From Deltaproteobacteria bacterium (GTDB lineage: Bacteria; Myxococcota_A; Polyangia; Polyangiales; Houyiibacteriaceae), in contig JAEPMI010000002.1 in NCBI GenBank assembly GCA_017644045.1, forward strand, positions 577,024-641,023: a stretch of DNA of 64,000 bases. Direction: 5' to 3'. A model generated the notes under the pieces. The model saw only the letters and a list, made by a program, of their open reading frames with translations, was not told where the DNA came from and ran no database searches. Position 1 is the first letter of the stretch. The number at the start of each line of letters is the position of its first letter. The position numbers and the translations under genes were made by a program. Below, one piece after another: positions 26,747 to 34,437 of this stretch.

Positions 26747-28216
26747 ATGGGGATGGCGCGACTCTCTCCGCGGATGAAGGAGCTCGCCCCGGGGCAGACG
26801 ATCGGTGGGTACGAGATCGTACGACACGTCACGTCGGGTGGGATGGCTTCGCTCTATCTCGGCCGCCGCCGTGGCGTGGCGGGCTTCCAGAAGCTGGTGG
26901 CGATCAAGATCGTCCACCCACACCTGGCGCAGGAGAAGCGCTTCATCGGGATGTTCCTCGACGAGGCGCGGCTCATGGCGCGCATCCAGCACCCGCACGT
27001 GGTGCACATCGAGGAGCTGACCGAGGACCAGGGCACCTTCCTGATGGTCATGGAGTACGTCCATGGCTGCGCGCTCTACGACCTGCTCAAGCGCCTCGCG
27101 CAGCGGGGGCGATCGCTGAACCCCGCGCTGGCGGCGTGGATCGCCGCCCGAGCCGCCGAGGGGCTCCACGCCGCGCACGAGCTCTCCGACGCGCAGGGCC
27201 GATCGCTGAACGTGGTCCATCGCGACGTGAGCCCTCAGAACATCCTGCTGAGCTTTGCCGGGCACGTGAAGCTCATCGACTTCGGCGTGGCCAAGTCGAC
27301 GCAGCAGCAGCAGCAGACCCGCGCGGGCGTGCTCCGCGGGAAGATCGGTTACATGTCGCCGGAGCAGGCGAACGGGCTGGCCATGGACCGCCGGACCGAT
27401 GTGTACGCGCTGGGCATCGTGCTCTGGGAGATGCTCACCTGTCGGCGCCTCTTCCATTCGCCGAACGAAGTGCACCAGCTCGACATGGTGCGCGCGCCAC
27501 GGATCGCCCCGCCGAGCGCCCACGTGCAGCTCCCCGACGCGCTCGACGAGGTCGTGATGGACGCCCTTCGGCCCGACCCGGGTCAGCGCATCCCCACCGC
27601 GAAGGCATTCCGGGATCGGCTCGTGAAGGCGATGCCCGAGTCCGTCACCGTGAGCGACGAGGATCTGGCCAAGCTCCTGGCGACGGTGATGAGCGACAAG
27701 ATCAGCGCCGCGTCGCTGCCCACCGAGGAGCTCGAGATGCTCGAGATCCCCTCGCTCGGCGTGGCTCCGGACGAGGGCTTCGTCGCCCAGCACACCCAAG
27801 CGGCGCCGCACGCGAAGTACGCGACCGAGGAGCTCGACCTCGCGGACCTCGAGATGATGGAGCCGGAGAGGCCGAGCGGGAACTTCCTCGCGCCACCCGA
27901 CGCAGGCATTCCCTCGCTCGGCACCGGCGAGGTGACCGATCTGCGGCCGCGCCTCGGGGCCGGTCTGGCGAAGGCGCCGGAGCCGCCGCCCAAGGAAGGG
28001 TTCTCCATCGCCGGCGCGCTGGGGACGCTGATCTCGGTCGCGATCACCCTGGCCGCGCTCGGGGCGGCCGGCTACCTGGCCTACAGCGAAGGGTGGCTCG
28101 AGCTGCCGACGCCGCCGGACGCGGGGGTCGACGAGGCCGCGATGCCAGGGACGTCGGATGGTGGCGTGCCCGACGACGCCGAGGTCGCCGACGCGGAAGC
28201 ACCGGAAGACCCCTAG
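26747..28216 (+). CDS. Membrane Ser/Thr protein kinase (PknB-like)
   Basis: About 489 residues from ATG 26747; ATG 26774, nearest the kinase domain, and an upstream GTG 26717 are alternatives. The kinase domain spans about 18-290: VTSGGMASLYLGRR, VAIKIVH, VVHRDVSPQNILLS (the S-P form common in myxobacterial kinases), LIDFGVAKS, GYMSPEQANG and DVYALGIVLWEML. A CAG run encodes five glutamines just after the DFG region. An acidic linker (about 310-410) precedes one transmembrane segment (ISVAITLAALGAAGYLAYS, about 430). A short acidic extracytoplasmic tail follows, with no recognised sensor domain. Its stop shares CTAG with the convergent kinase gene. Confidence 0.93.
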   Translation: MGMARLSPRMKELAPGQTIGGYEIVRHVTSGGMASLYLGRRRGVAGFQKLVAIKIVHPHLAQEKRFIGMFLDEARLMARIQHPHVVHIEELTEDQGTFLMVMEYVHGCALYDLLKRLAQRGRSLNPALAAWIAARAAEGLHAAHELSDAQGRSLNVVHRDVSPQNILLSFAGHVKLIDFGVAKSTQQQQQTRAGVLRGKIGYMSPEQANGLAMDRRTDVYALGIVLWEMLTCRRLFHSPNEVHQLDMVRAPRIAPPSAHVQLPDALDEVVMDALRPDPGQRIPTAKAFRDRLVKAMPESVTVSDEDLAKLLATVMSDKISAASLPTEELEMLEIPSLGVAPDEGFVAQHTQAAPHAKYATEELDLADLEMMEPERPSGNFLAPPDAGIPSLGTGEVTDLRPRLGAGLAKAPEPPPKEGFSIAGALGTLISVAITLAALGAAGYLAYSEGWLELPTPPDAGVDEAAMPGTSDGGVPDDAEVADAEAPEDP

Positions 28217-29136
28217 GACTCGGCGATGTCGCGGGTGGTCCCGGACTCGGGGAACCCGAAGGCCTGCAGCTCCGAGGGCCGGTCGGGCATGAGAGGCACC
28301 AGCGCGCGAAGGCTCGCGCGCAGCGCACCGCTCGCGGGCCGGTTCGCAGGCCTCGGCTCGAAGAGATCGAAGAGGAGCTGGTCGACCGCGTCGGGGAGGT
28401 CGGCTCGGAGCGCCGTCGGCGGCAGCCACACGCGGTCCTGCTTCGAACACAGGTGGAGCGCGTGATCGCGCGGAAAGGGAAAGCGTCCCGTGAGCGCGTG
28501 GTAGAGCAACACGCCGAGCGAGTAGTGGTCGGTTTCGGGGCCGACCTCGCGTCCCTCGAGCACCTCCGGCGCCATGTAGGCGAGGGTGCCGGCGACCTGA
28601 CCTGCCGAGTCGGCGGCGGGCGCGCCAATCTCCCGCGCGATCCCGAAGTCGAGGAGCTGCGCTCGTTCACCGACGAGCACGTTCTGCCGTTTCACGTCGC
28701 AGTGGACGATGCCGCGACGGTGCACGTGGTCGAGGAGCGCCAGCAGGGAGATCGTGAGCGTGACCGTTCGCCGTGCCGAGCGGGCCTCCTGGCCCACCGC
28801 GTAGGCCGCGCCGCTGAGCAGGCTCATGCACAGGGTGGGCTGGCCCGCGACCTCGAAGTAGCCGAGCGGCCGGGGGATGCCCGGGTGCTCGAAGCGGTGA
28901 AGGAGCGCGTGCTCGCGCTCGAGCGCCACACCATGCCTCGGCTCCATCGCCACCTTCAGCGCGACCCGACCCCAGTAGTCGTGACGAGCCGCATACACGG
29001 TGGCCATCGCGCCCGATCCCAGCACCCGCTCGATCTCGAAGGGACCGAACCGCATCGCGGATGGCTCGCGCGAATCACGCTTCAGCGTCGGGCGCTTGGG
29101 GCGTGGCGGTGGAGTGGACCGTCGACCGGCGTTCAT
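28213..29136 (-). CDS. Ser/Thr protein kinase, soluble, HCD-type
   Basis: The protein has 307 residues from ATG 29136; ATG 29055 would start right at the kinase domain. Motifs are VLGSGAMATVYAAR, RVALKVAM, IVHCDVKRQNVLV, LLDFGIAREI, GTLAYMAPEVLEG and HYSLGVLLYHAL. The catalytic loop is HCD rather than HRD, so it belongs to the non-RD type usually not activated through loop phosphorylation, and KP is replaced by KR. The N-terminal 28 residues are basic and proline-rich. There is no transmembrane segment. The stop codon shares four bases (CTAG) with the stop of the convergent kinase gene, so the two kinase genes interlock at their ends. Confidence 0.9.
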   Translation of the reverse strand: MNAGRRSTPPPRPKRPTLKRDSREPSAMRFGPFEIERVLGSGAMATVYAARHDYWGRVALKVAMEPRHGVALEREHALLHRFEHPGIPRPLGYFEVAGQPTLCMSLLSGAAYAVGQEARSARRTVTLTISLLALLDHVHRRGIVHCDVKRQNVLVGERAQLLDFGIAREIGAPAADSAGQVAGTLAYMAPEVLEGREVGPETDHYSLGVLLYHALTGRFPFPRDHALHLCSKQDRVWLPPTALRADLPDAVDQLLFDLFEPRPANRPASGALRASLRALVPLMPDRPSELQAFGFPESGTTRDIAES

Positions 29137-29205
29137 GAGCCGAAGGGGTTCAAGTGCCGTGCCGGATTCCTGTCGATGGATTCCTGTTTCGCGTGTGGCG
29201 AATCG

Positions 29206-30063
29206 CTACGAGCGTGGCGCGATCCACTGCTCGGATCGCCTCCAGAGCTCCTCTTGGAGCGCTTCGTCGCGGGCGAGCGCGGTCGCTTCGGCGGGTGCGG
29301 ACTTGTCGTAGTAGCGCCCGCTCTCGCCGATCACCGAGGGGCTCGTCGCACAATGTAAGGTGGTCTGCGCACCCTCTTCGTTCGTGATCATGAAGAGCTT
29401 CATGATCGAGCGGAAAGGCCAGGGGACCTTCCGCCACACGTCCGACGCGACGACGCCGGGGTGGAGGGAGTAGACGCGCACCGGCTTCCCCTCCAGCCGT
29501 CGCGCGAGGGCCTTGGCGTGGAGCACGTTGGCGAGCTTCGACACCGAGTACTCGGGGAAGCCGCTGACGGTCTTCGTCGGCTTCTCGAGCGCCTCCCAGT
29601 CGATGCCCTTCTTCGGAGGCACCCGCGTGTGGGCGCGGCTGGCCACGATGACGATGCGCGAGGGATCGGCGTCCGTGCCGCTCTTCACCAGCAAGGGCGT
29701 GAGCTGCTCGGTGAAGAGGAAGTGCCCGAGGTGGTTCACGCCGAAGGCGATCTCGAAGCCCTGCGCGGTCTGGCCCCTCTGACCGGCGAGGCCGGCGTTG
29801 TTGATGAGGACGTCGAGCCGCTCCTCGCTCTCGAGGAACGCGTCGGCCGCGATGCGGACCGAGCCGAGGTCGCCGAGGTCGAGCGCCAGAAAGTGCAGGT
29901 CGGCGTCGGGATGCACGTCGCGGATCCGCGCCATCGCTTCGCGCGCCCTCCCCTCGTTCCGGCACGCGAGCCAGACCTTGGCGCCAGCACCCGCGAGCTC
30001 GCGCGCGGTGACCTCTCCGATACCGGTGTTCGCGCCGGTGACCAGGACGACCTTCCCCTGCAT
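29206..30063 (-). CDS. Short-chain dehydrogenase/reductase, retinol-dehydrogenase-like
   Basis: The protein has 285 residues from ATG 30063, which places the Rossmann strand VVLVTGANTGIGEVTAREL at once; an in-frame start at 30081 is also possible. Signatures are TGANTGIG, LINNAGLAG, NHLGHFLFT, the catalytic Ser in IVIVASRAHT and YSVSK. The NHLGHFLFT/SLHPGVVASDV pattern is that of the RDH11-14/WWOX-like group acting on lipophilic alcohols or ketones. It probably uses NADP(H) or NAD(H). A carotenoid-derived retinal substrate is conceivable given the carotenoid oxygenase in the window, but the genes are 18 kb apart. Confidence 0.9.
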   Translation of the reverse strand: MQGKVVLVTGANTGIGEVTARELAGAGAKVWLACRNEGRAREAMARIRDVHPDADLHFLALDLGDLGSVRIAADAFLESEERLDVLINNAGLAGQRGQTAQGFEIAFGVNHLGHFLFTEQLTPLLVKSGTDADPSRIVIVASRAHTRVPPKKGIDWEALEKPTKTVSGFPEYSVSKLANVLHAKALARRLEGKPVRVYSLHPGVVASDVWRKVPWPFRSIMKLFMITNEEGAQTTLHCATSPSVIGESGRYYDKSAPAEATALARDEALQEELWRRSEQWIAPRS

Positions 30064-30133
30064 GGCGACATCGTCGCACACGACCCTCCACCGTTTCTTT
30101 CCTTTCTCCCCTGCTTTGAACCACCCCCGGCCC

Positions 30134-30149
30134 TGGCCTGCATGTTGCT
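30134..30149 (+). promoter_or_regulatory. Candidate sigma-54 (-24/-12) promoter
   Basis: TGGCCTG, four bases, then TTGCT matches the sigma-54 consensus TGGCACG-N4-TTGCW at the invariant GG and GC and differs at two less conserved positions. The predicted start is near 30160, about 60 bases upstream of the ATG at 30223. The orientation fits the repeat-rich lipoprotein gene. No activator site was identified. Confidence 0.5.
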
Positions 30150-30222
30150 TTGCCCAGGGCGCTCGAAATCCTCCTACATGGTGGCTTGAAGCCTCACGTG
30201 GGGACGTGCGTCATTGCCGGGT

Positions 30223-31710
30223 ATGCGAGTCAAAACCCAACTCCTACCCGTGCTCTGTGGTGTGCTGCTGGCGTCCGCCGGTTGCGGCGATGACGCCGAG
30301 ACCCCCGGGACGACCGCTGCCGCTCCAGGGCTCCTCGACAACCTGCTCTCCCGGATGGGCGGCACGATCATTCCGACCAGCGACGCGGAGCTCTTCGTCG
30401 AGGTCATCCCCCACGTGGACGGGAAGATCTCCGCCCTCGTGCTCGACGCCGATGGCGACGTGGTGGAAGGCGATGGAACGGTCGACGTCCAGCTCACGGG
30501 TCAGGACGCGCCGGTCACCCTTCGTTGGGATGCGGTCGCGGGCGCCTACATCGGACAAGCTGACGGCGACGCGGAGATCAGCTCCGGGCCGATGAGCGTG
30601 TCCGTGAACCGCGCGGGCGAGCCGCCCGCGGTCGGTCAGCTCGAGGCGGTGGCCTCCGCGCCCACCCCCGCCCACGGCGGTCGCGTGGTCGTGGCCGGCG
30701 AATACTCCGCCGAGATCGTCCCCCACGCGGACGGCGCGATCCACGCGTACGTCGAGGGACCGAACGTCGGGCGCAACACCCCGACCGCCGTCCAGGTCGA
30801 GGTGCAGGGCACCGATGGCGAGCCGCACCCGGTCATCCTCTCCTACGACGCCGGCGAGCGGCGCTACGTCGGGCGCCTCTCTGCCGACGTGACGCTCGCG
30901 CCCGGCCCCATGGGCTTCACGATCATCGCAGACGGCCGCCCCCGGCGGACCCGCGTTCGTCGCGTCGTGGCGGTCGGTCCGGCTCATGGCGGTGACGTGG
31001 TGGTCGCGGGCGACTACGCGGTCGAGGTCGTGCCGCACGACGACGGCACCATCGACGCGTGGGTGGTCGGCGACGAACCGGTCGAGGAAGGCGCCGAGGT
31101 CGTGGTGACGGTTGGCCGAGAGCGCCGCCCGGTCACGCTGGTGTGGAGCGTCCAGGCCGGCCACTTCGTCGGCGCGGTGCCAGAGCCGGTCCGGATCGCG
31201 CGGGCGCCGATCGGCGTCACGGTCGTCCACCGCGGGCACCATCACCATGGCGCCGTGCTCCCCCGCTACACGGTCGCGGTGCACGACACCTGGGGCGTGC
31301 GGGTGCGGCCGAGCGCGGAGGTGCGCCTGCACGGTCATCCGCACGGAGGACCGCCAGGCTGGCGCGTGAACCCGGGGCTCATGAAGGGACACGGCCGCAT
31401 CGACATCCGTGGTCCGAGCGCGATGGTCCACGTGAACGGCCCGAGCGGCATGGTGCGGATCCACGGGCCGAGCGGCATGGTTCGCCTGCATGGCCCGAGC
31501 GGCATGGTGCGGATCCACGGGCCCGGTGGGATGGTCCATCTCCGCGGGCCCATGGGCAGCGTGCGGGTGCGCGGTCCGAGCGGCATGGCGCACATCCGCG
31601 GCCCGATGGGCAGCGTGCGGGTGCGCGGCGGTGGCAGCGCTCGGGTGCGTGCGCGCGGCGGTCGCGGCGGCGCGCGGGTGCGCGTCGGCGGGATGGGCAT
31701 GCGGCGCTGA
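30223..31710 (+). CDS. Repeat-rich lipoprotein with three related domains and nine-residue tandem repeats
   Basis: The protein has 495 residues from ATG 30223. The signal peptide ends LLASAGC, then GDDAE. Residues about 50-340 contain three related modules of about 85-95 residues, each with the pattern VVVAGEYSAEIVPHADGAIH, then a beta region ending in a RRYVGRL/AGAYIGQ/AGHFVGA-type strand. The next stretch is histidine-rich (HRGHHHHGAVLP, RLHGHPHGGPPG). Residues about 395-470 are eight copies of a nine-residue unit [ILV]-x-G-P-S-G-M-V-[RH]. The last 25 residues are Gly/Arg-rich. I do not recognise a family. A surface-exposed, possibly metal-binding and filament- or solenoid-like protein is inferred. 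Confidence 0.8.
   Translation: MRVKTQLLPVLCGVLLASAGCGDDAETPGTTAAAPGLLDNLLSRMGGTIIPTSDAELFVEVIPHVDGKISALVLDADGDVVEGDGTVDVQLTGQDAPVTLRWDAVAGAYIGQADGDAEISSGPMSVSVNRAGEPPAVGQLEAVASAPTPAHGGRVVVAGEYSAEIVPHADGAIHAYVEGPNVGRNTPTAVQVEVQGTDGEPHPVILSYDAGERRYVGRLSADVTLAPGPMGFTIIADGRPRRTRVRRVVAVGPAHGGDVVVAGDYAVEVVPHDDGTIDAWVVGDEPVEEGAEVVVTVGRERRPVTLVWSVQAGHFVGAVPEPVRIARAPIGVTVVHRGHHHHGAVLPRYTVAVHDTWGVRVRPSAEVRLHGHPHGGPPGWRVNPGLMKGHGRIDIRGPSAMVHVNGPSGMVRIHGPSGMVRLHGPSGMVRIHGPGGMVHLRGPMGSVRVRGPSGMAHIRGPMGSVRVRGGGSARVRARGGRGGARVRVGGMGMRR
31405..31629 (+). repeat. 27-bp coding tandem repeat, eight copies
   Basis: Eight in-frame 27-base units, starting at 31405 and ending about 31620, encode IRGPSAMVH, VNGPSGMVR, IHGPSGMVR, LHGPSGMVR and so on. 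The last units change to RGPMGSVRV/RGPSGMAHI. The strict period of nine residues with GP at fixed positions suggests a beta-solenoid or a collagen-unlike linear filament. Third-codon positions vary between units, so the repeat is selected at the protein level. Confidence 0.9.
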
Positions 31711-31719
31711 GCCCGATGC

Positions 31720-31731
31720 GAATGATCGTTC
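31720..31731. promoter_or_regulatory. TetR operator candidate, upstream copy
   Basis: GAATGATCGTTC is an 11/12 match to the perfect palindrome GAATGATCATTC found 55 bases downstream at the TetR start. Both copies are followed by GC. It lies just upstream of a TTGACA box, where a repressor would block RNA polymerase. Confidence 0.65.
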
Positions 31732-31737
31732 GCTGAC

Positions 31738-31761
31738 TTGACAGGGTCGATTTAAACCGAC
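31738..31761 (+). promoter_or_regulatory. -35-like TTGACA with an adjoining imperfect dyad
   Basis: TTGACA (31738-31743) is a perfect -35 hexamer. A 16-base imperfect dyad, GTCG-ATTTAAAC-CGAC (31746-31761), sits where the spacer would be. The -10 hexamer is weak (about 31760-31766). This promoter candidate lies between the two GAATGATC operators. Confidence 0.5.
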
Positions 31762-31772
31762 ACATCCGTCAT

Positions 31773-32375
31773 GTGAATGATCATTCGCAGGCGGTCGCGG
31801 AGGGCCCCAGCACCCGGGACACGATCCTCACTGCCGCCCTCGCCTGCTTCACCGAGCGCGGATTTCACGGCACCTCGGTGCCGGCGATCGCGCGCGAAGC
31901 GGGGCTCGCGCCCAGCTCCCTCTACCGGCACTTCGAGTCGAAGGAGGCGCTCGTCAACGAGCTCTATCGCTCGCTCAAGGGCCGGCTGATGAGTGCGCTC
32001 GCGCCCGCGCTCCAGGGGGAGCTCGAGCCGCGCGCGATCTTCCGTCGCTTCTGGCACCGGCTCGTGCAGCTCGCGCGCGAGAGCCCGGAGGTGATCGTCT
32101 TTCTCGAGCACCACCACCACGGCGATTATCTCGACGAAGCGAGCCAGCAGCTCGAAGAGCGAACCTTCGAGCCCTTCTACGCCATCCTGGCCACCGAGCC
32201 CGCCCGCGCGGCGCTCGCCCCGCTGCCGCCCGAAGCGACGATGGCGATCGTCTGGGGTGCGTTCTCGGGGCTGTTCCGCGCCCACCGATTGGGCCACCTC
32301 GACTGGGACGACGCGCTCCTGGCCGAGACCGAAGACCGTGTCTGGCGGGCGATCCGCCGCGACGAGAGCCGATGA
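31773..32375 (+). CDS. TetR family regulator, probably autoregulated
   Basis: The protein has 200 residues with a GTG start at 31773. The N-terminal helix-turn-helix is typical: TRDTILTAALACFTERGFHG, then TSVPAIAREAGLAPSSLYRHFESKEALV. The C-terminal ligand domain includes EHHHHGDYLDEAS, a possible metal or ligand site. Two near-identical palindromes flank the promoter, one of them covering the start codon region, so autorepression is likely. Translation of the next gene is linked: the SD of the unknown gene (32387) begins in the last base of this gene's stop codon. The downstream operon encodes an unknown protein and an aldehyde dehydrogenase, suggesting aldehyde- or acid-responsive control. 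Confidence 0.9.
   Translation: MNDHSQAVAEGPSTRDTILTAALACFTERGFHGTSVPAIAREAGLAPSSLYRHFESKEALVNELYRSLKGRLMSALAPALQGELEPRAIFRRFWHRLVQLARESPEVIVFLEHHHHGDYLDEASQQLEERTFEPFYAILATEPARAALAPLPPEATMAIVWGAFSGLFRAHRLGHLDWDDALLAETEDRVWRAIRRDESR
31775..31786. promoter_or_regulatory. TetR operator candidate, perfect palindrome at the start codon
   Basis: GAATGATCATTC is a perfect 12-base palindrome starting at the last base of the GTG start codon of the TetR gene and spanning codons 2-5. A second copy with one change is at 31720-31731. The pairing and location indicate the binding site of the encoded TetR protein. The site also fixes part of the protein sequence (NDHS). Confidence 0.7.
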
Positions 32376-32380
32376 AGGAG
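32375..32380 (+). promoter_or_regulatory. Shine-Dalgarno that sets the start of the middle operon gene
   Basis: AAGGAG lies six bases before ATG 32387 and starts in the last base of the TetR stop codon. An earlier in-frame ATG at 32372 overlaps the TetR stop but would place the SD inside the coding region, so 32387 is preferred. Confidence 0.75.
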
Positions 32381-32386
32381 AACGCC

Positions 32387-32923
32387 ATGCCGACCGAGAG
32401 CACCCGCACCATCCCCACCCAGAGCGCCAACGAGTGGCCGCTCGAGGCACCACGCACGCTCGACGAGCTCGCGCGCCTCGACAGCGATGCGCTCGATGGC
32501 CTCTATCGCGGCGGCCGCATGTTCGACCTGCGCGCGCTGAACGGCGAGCCGACCGGCCGGATGCTGGCGCTCGTCGGCGCACTCGGTCGACCGGGCCCCC
32601 GCAAGCGCCTGGCCGCGCTCGCACGCCGCGAGCACTTCCCCTGGTACGGCAAGTCGTTCCAGGCCGGGTCCGCCACGGTCGGCGAAGGCATCAACCGAGT
32701 CGTCCTGCTCGGGGACATGTACCGCTTCGACACCCGCATCGAACCGTCGGCGATCGACGGCGAGCCCTGCATCTTCCTCGACTACGATCTCCCCGAGAAC
32801 CCCTTCTTCATCCGGGCGATCCGTGACGAGCTCCGGCAGGTGGGCCCGGACCTCTATCTCGGGCCGGCGATGCTCGGTCAGAAGGACCCGACGCTGGTCC
32901 TCTGGTTCGCGATCGCGCCCTGA
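32387..32923 (+). CDS. Unknown protein in TetR-aldehyde dehydrogenase operon
   Basis: The protein has 178 residues from ATG 32387, chosen from the AAGGAG six bases upstream. It is soluble and probably beta-rich. Recognisable stretches are GRMFDLRALNGEPTGRMLAL, FPWYGKSFQAG, INRVVLLGDMYRFDTRIEPS and FLDYDLPENPFFIRAIRDEL. The pattern, with Trp-Tyr-Gly-Lys-Ser-Phe and a later D-x-D-x-P-x-N-P, could suit a lipocalin-like or DUF4334-like fold, but I cannot name the family with confidence. Its place between the TetR gene and the aldehyde dehydrogenase gene suggests that all three belong to one response. Confidence 0.7.
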   Translation: MPTESTRTIPTQSANEWPLEAPRTLDELARLDSDALDGLYRGGRMFDLRALNGEPTGRMLALVGALGRPGPRKRLAALARREHFPWYGKSFQAGSATVGEGINRVVLLGDMYRFDTRIEPSAIDGEPCIFLDYDLPENPFFIRAIRDELRQVGPDLYLGPAMLGQKDPTLVLWFAIAP

Positions 32924-32974
32924 TCCGTCGGGGCCCGCGTTTCGGTCGATTTTTTCGATGTGTTAGAGGGGGTC

Positions 32975-34366
32975 ATGGCGACCGATGAAAAGACCCTCCG
33001 TTCCCTGAACCCCGCGACCGGCGAGCCCGCCCACGAAGTCCCGATCGACGACGAGGCGGCCGTCGAGAGGAAACTGGCCCTCTCGGCCAAGGCCTTCCGC
33101 ACCTGGCGGAAGACCTCCTTCGCCGAACGCGGCGCCCTCTTCCGCTCCGTGGCGAAGGTCCTCCGTGACCAGGTCGACGCGCTCGCGCCGCTGATGACCC
33201 AGGAGATGGGCAAGGTGGATCGCGAGGCCCGGGGCGAGATCGAGAAGTGCGCGTGGACCTCCGAGCACTTCGCCGCGCACGCCGAAGGCTACCTGAAGCG
33301 CGAGGTGCTCGAGTCCGACGCGACCCGTAGCTACGTGCAGCACCTACCGCTCGGCGCGGTGCTGGGCATCCTCCCGTGGAACTCGCCCTTCTGGCTCACC
33401 TTCCGAGTCGCTGCGCCGGCGATGATGGCGGGCAACGTCTGCCTCATCAAACACGACCCGCACGTCCCCGCGTGCGCGCAGGCGCTCGAGAAGGTGTTCA
33501 CCGACGCCGGCGCCGAGCCCGGGCTCTTCCAGGCGCTCTTCCTGCCGACCAACCGGGTGGAGCCCGTCATCCGCGATCGACGCGTCGCGGCGGTCTCCTT
33601 CACCGGCTCGACCCGCGGTGGTCAGGCGGTCGCGCAGGTGGCGGCGTCCGAGATCAAGCCCGCGGTGCTCGAGCTCGGCGGCTCCGACCCCGCGATCGTC
33701 CTCTCCGACCTCCCCGACATGGACGACTGCATCGACAAGATCACGATCATGCGGATCATCGCGACCGGCCAGTCCTGCATCGCGGCCAAGCGGCTGATCG
33801 TGGAGGACTCGGTCTACGACGCGTTCGTCGAGAAGCTGAGCGAGAAGCTCGGTGCGCTGAAGGTCGGTGACCCGACCGACGCCGCCACCGACGTCGGTCC
33901 GATGGCGCGCGCCGATCTCCGCGCCGAGCTGCATCGACAGGTGAGCGAGTCGATCGAGCAGGGCGCCCGATGCGTGCTCGGTGGCGAGCTCCCGGACGGC
34001 CCCGGCGCGTTCTATCGGGTGACGCTCCTCGCGGACGTGACCCCGGAGATGACCGCCTTCCGCGAAGAGACCTTCGGACCGGTCGCCGTGGTCATCCGCG
34101 CGAAGGACGCCGACCACGCGCTCGAGCTCGCCAACCAGACCGACTACGGGCTCGCCGGCAGCGTCTGGACGAGCCCGGAGCGCGGCGAAGCGATCGCTCG
34201 GGAGATGGAGACCGGACAGGTCGCGGTGAACGGCGTCGTGAAGACCGACCCACGCCTGCCCTCCGGCGGCATCAAGCGCTCGGGCTACGGCAAGGAGCTC
34301 GGCCCGCAGGGCATCCGCGAGTTCGTGAACTCGCAGCAGGTCTGGGTCGGCCCGAAGCGGGGCTGA
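32975..34366 (+). CDS. NAD(P)-dependent aldehyde dehydrogenase, succinate-semialdehyde type
   Basis: The protein has 463 residues from ATG 32975, with an AGAGGGGG Shine-Dalgarno just upstream. ALDH superfamily residues are visible: PWNSPFW (catalytic Asn region), SFTGSTRGG, VLELGGSDPAIV (general-base Glu), GQSCIAAKR (nucleophile Cys), EETFGPVAVV and PSGGIKRSGYGKELG. Length and the SAAKR-like Cys context resemble the GabD/Sad (YneI) branch that oxidises succinate semialdehyde. The natural aldehyde is not proved. It is last in the TetR operon; the gap from the previous gene is 51 bases. Confidence 0.92.
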   Translation: MATDEKTLRSLNPATGEPAHEVPIDDEAAVERKLALSAKAFRTWRKTSFAERGALFRSVAKVLRDQVDALAPLMTQEMGKVDREARGEIEKCAWTSEHFAAHAEGYLKREVLESDATRSYVQHLPLGAVLGILPWNSPFWLTFRVAAPAMMAGNVCLIKHDPHVPACAQALEKVFTDAGAEPGLFQALFLPTNRVEPVIRDRRVAAVSFTGSTRGGQAVAQVAASEIKPAVLELGGSDPAIVLSDLPDMDDCIDKITIMRIIATGQSCIAAKRLIVEDSVYDAFVEKLSEKLGALKVGDPTDAATDVGPMARADLRAELHRQVSESIEQGARCVLGGELPDGPGAFYRVTLLADVTPEMTAFREETFGPVAVVIRAKDADHALELANQTDYGLAGSVWTSPERGEAIAREMETGQVAVNGVVKTDPRLPSGGIKRSGYGKELGPQGIREFVNSQQVWVGPKRG

Positions 34367-34437
34367 GCCTCAGACGACGAGGGTCATCTCCCGATCCATC
34401 GAAAGAGCGACCTCGGTGAGTGCGTCGCGAACCCTGG

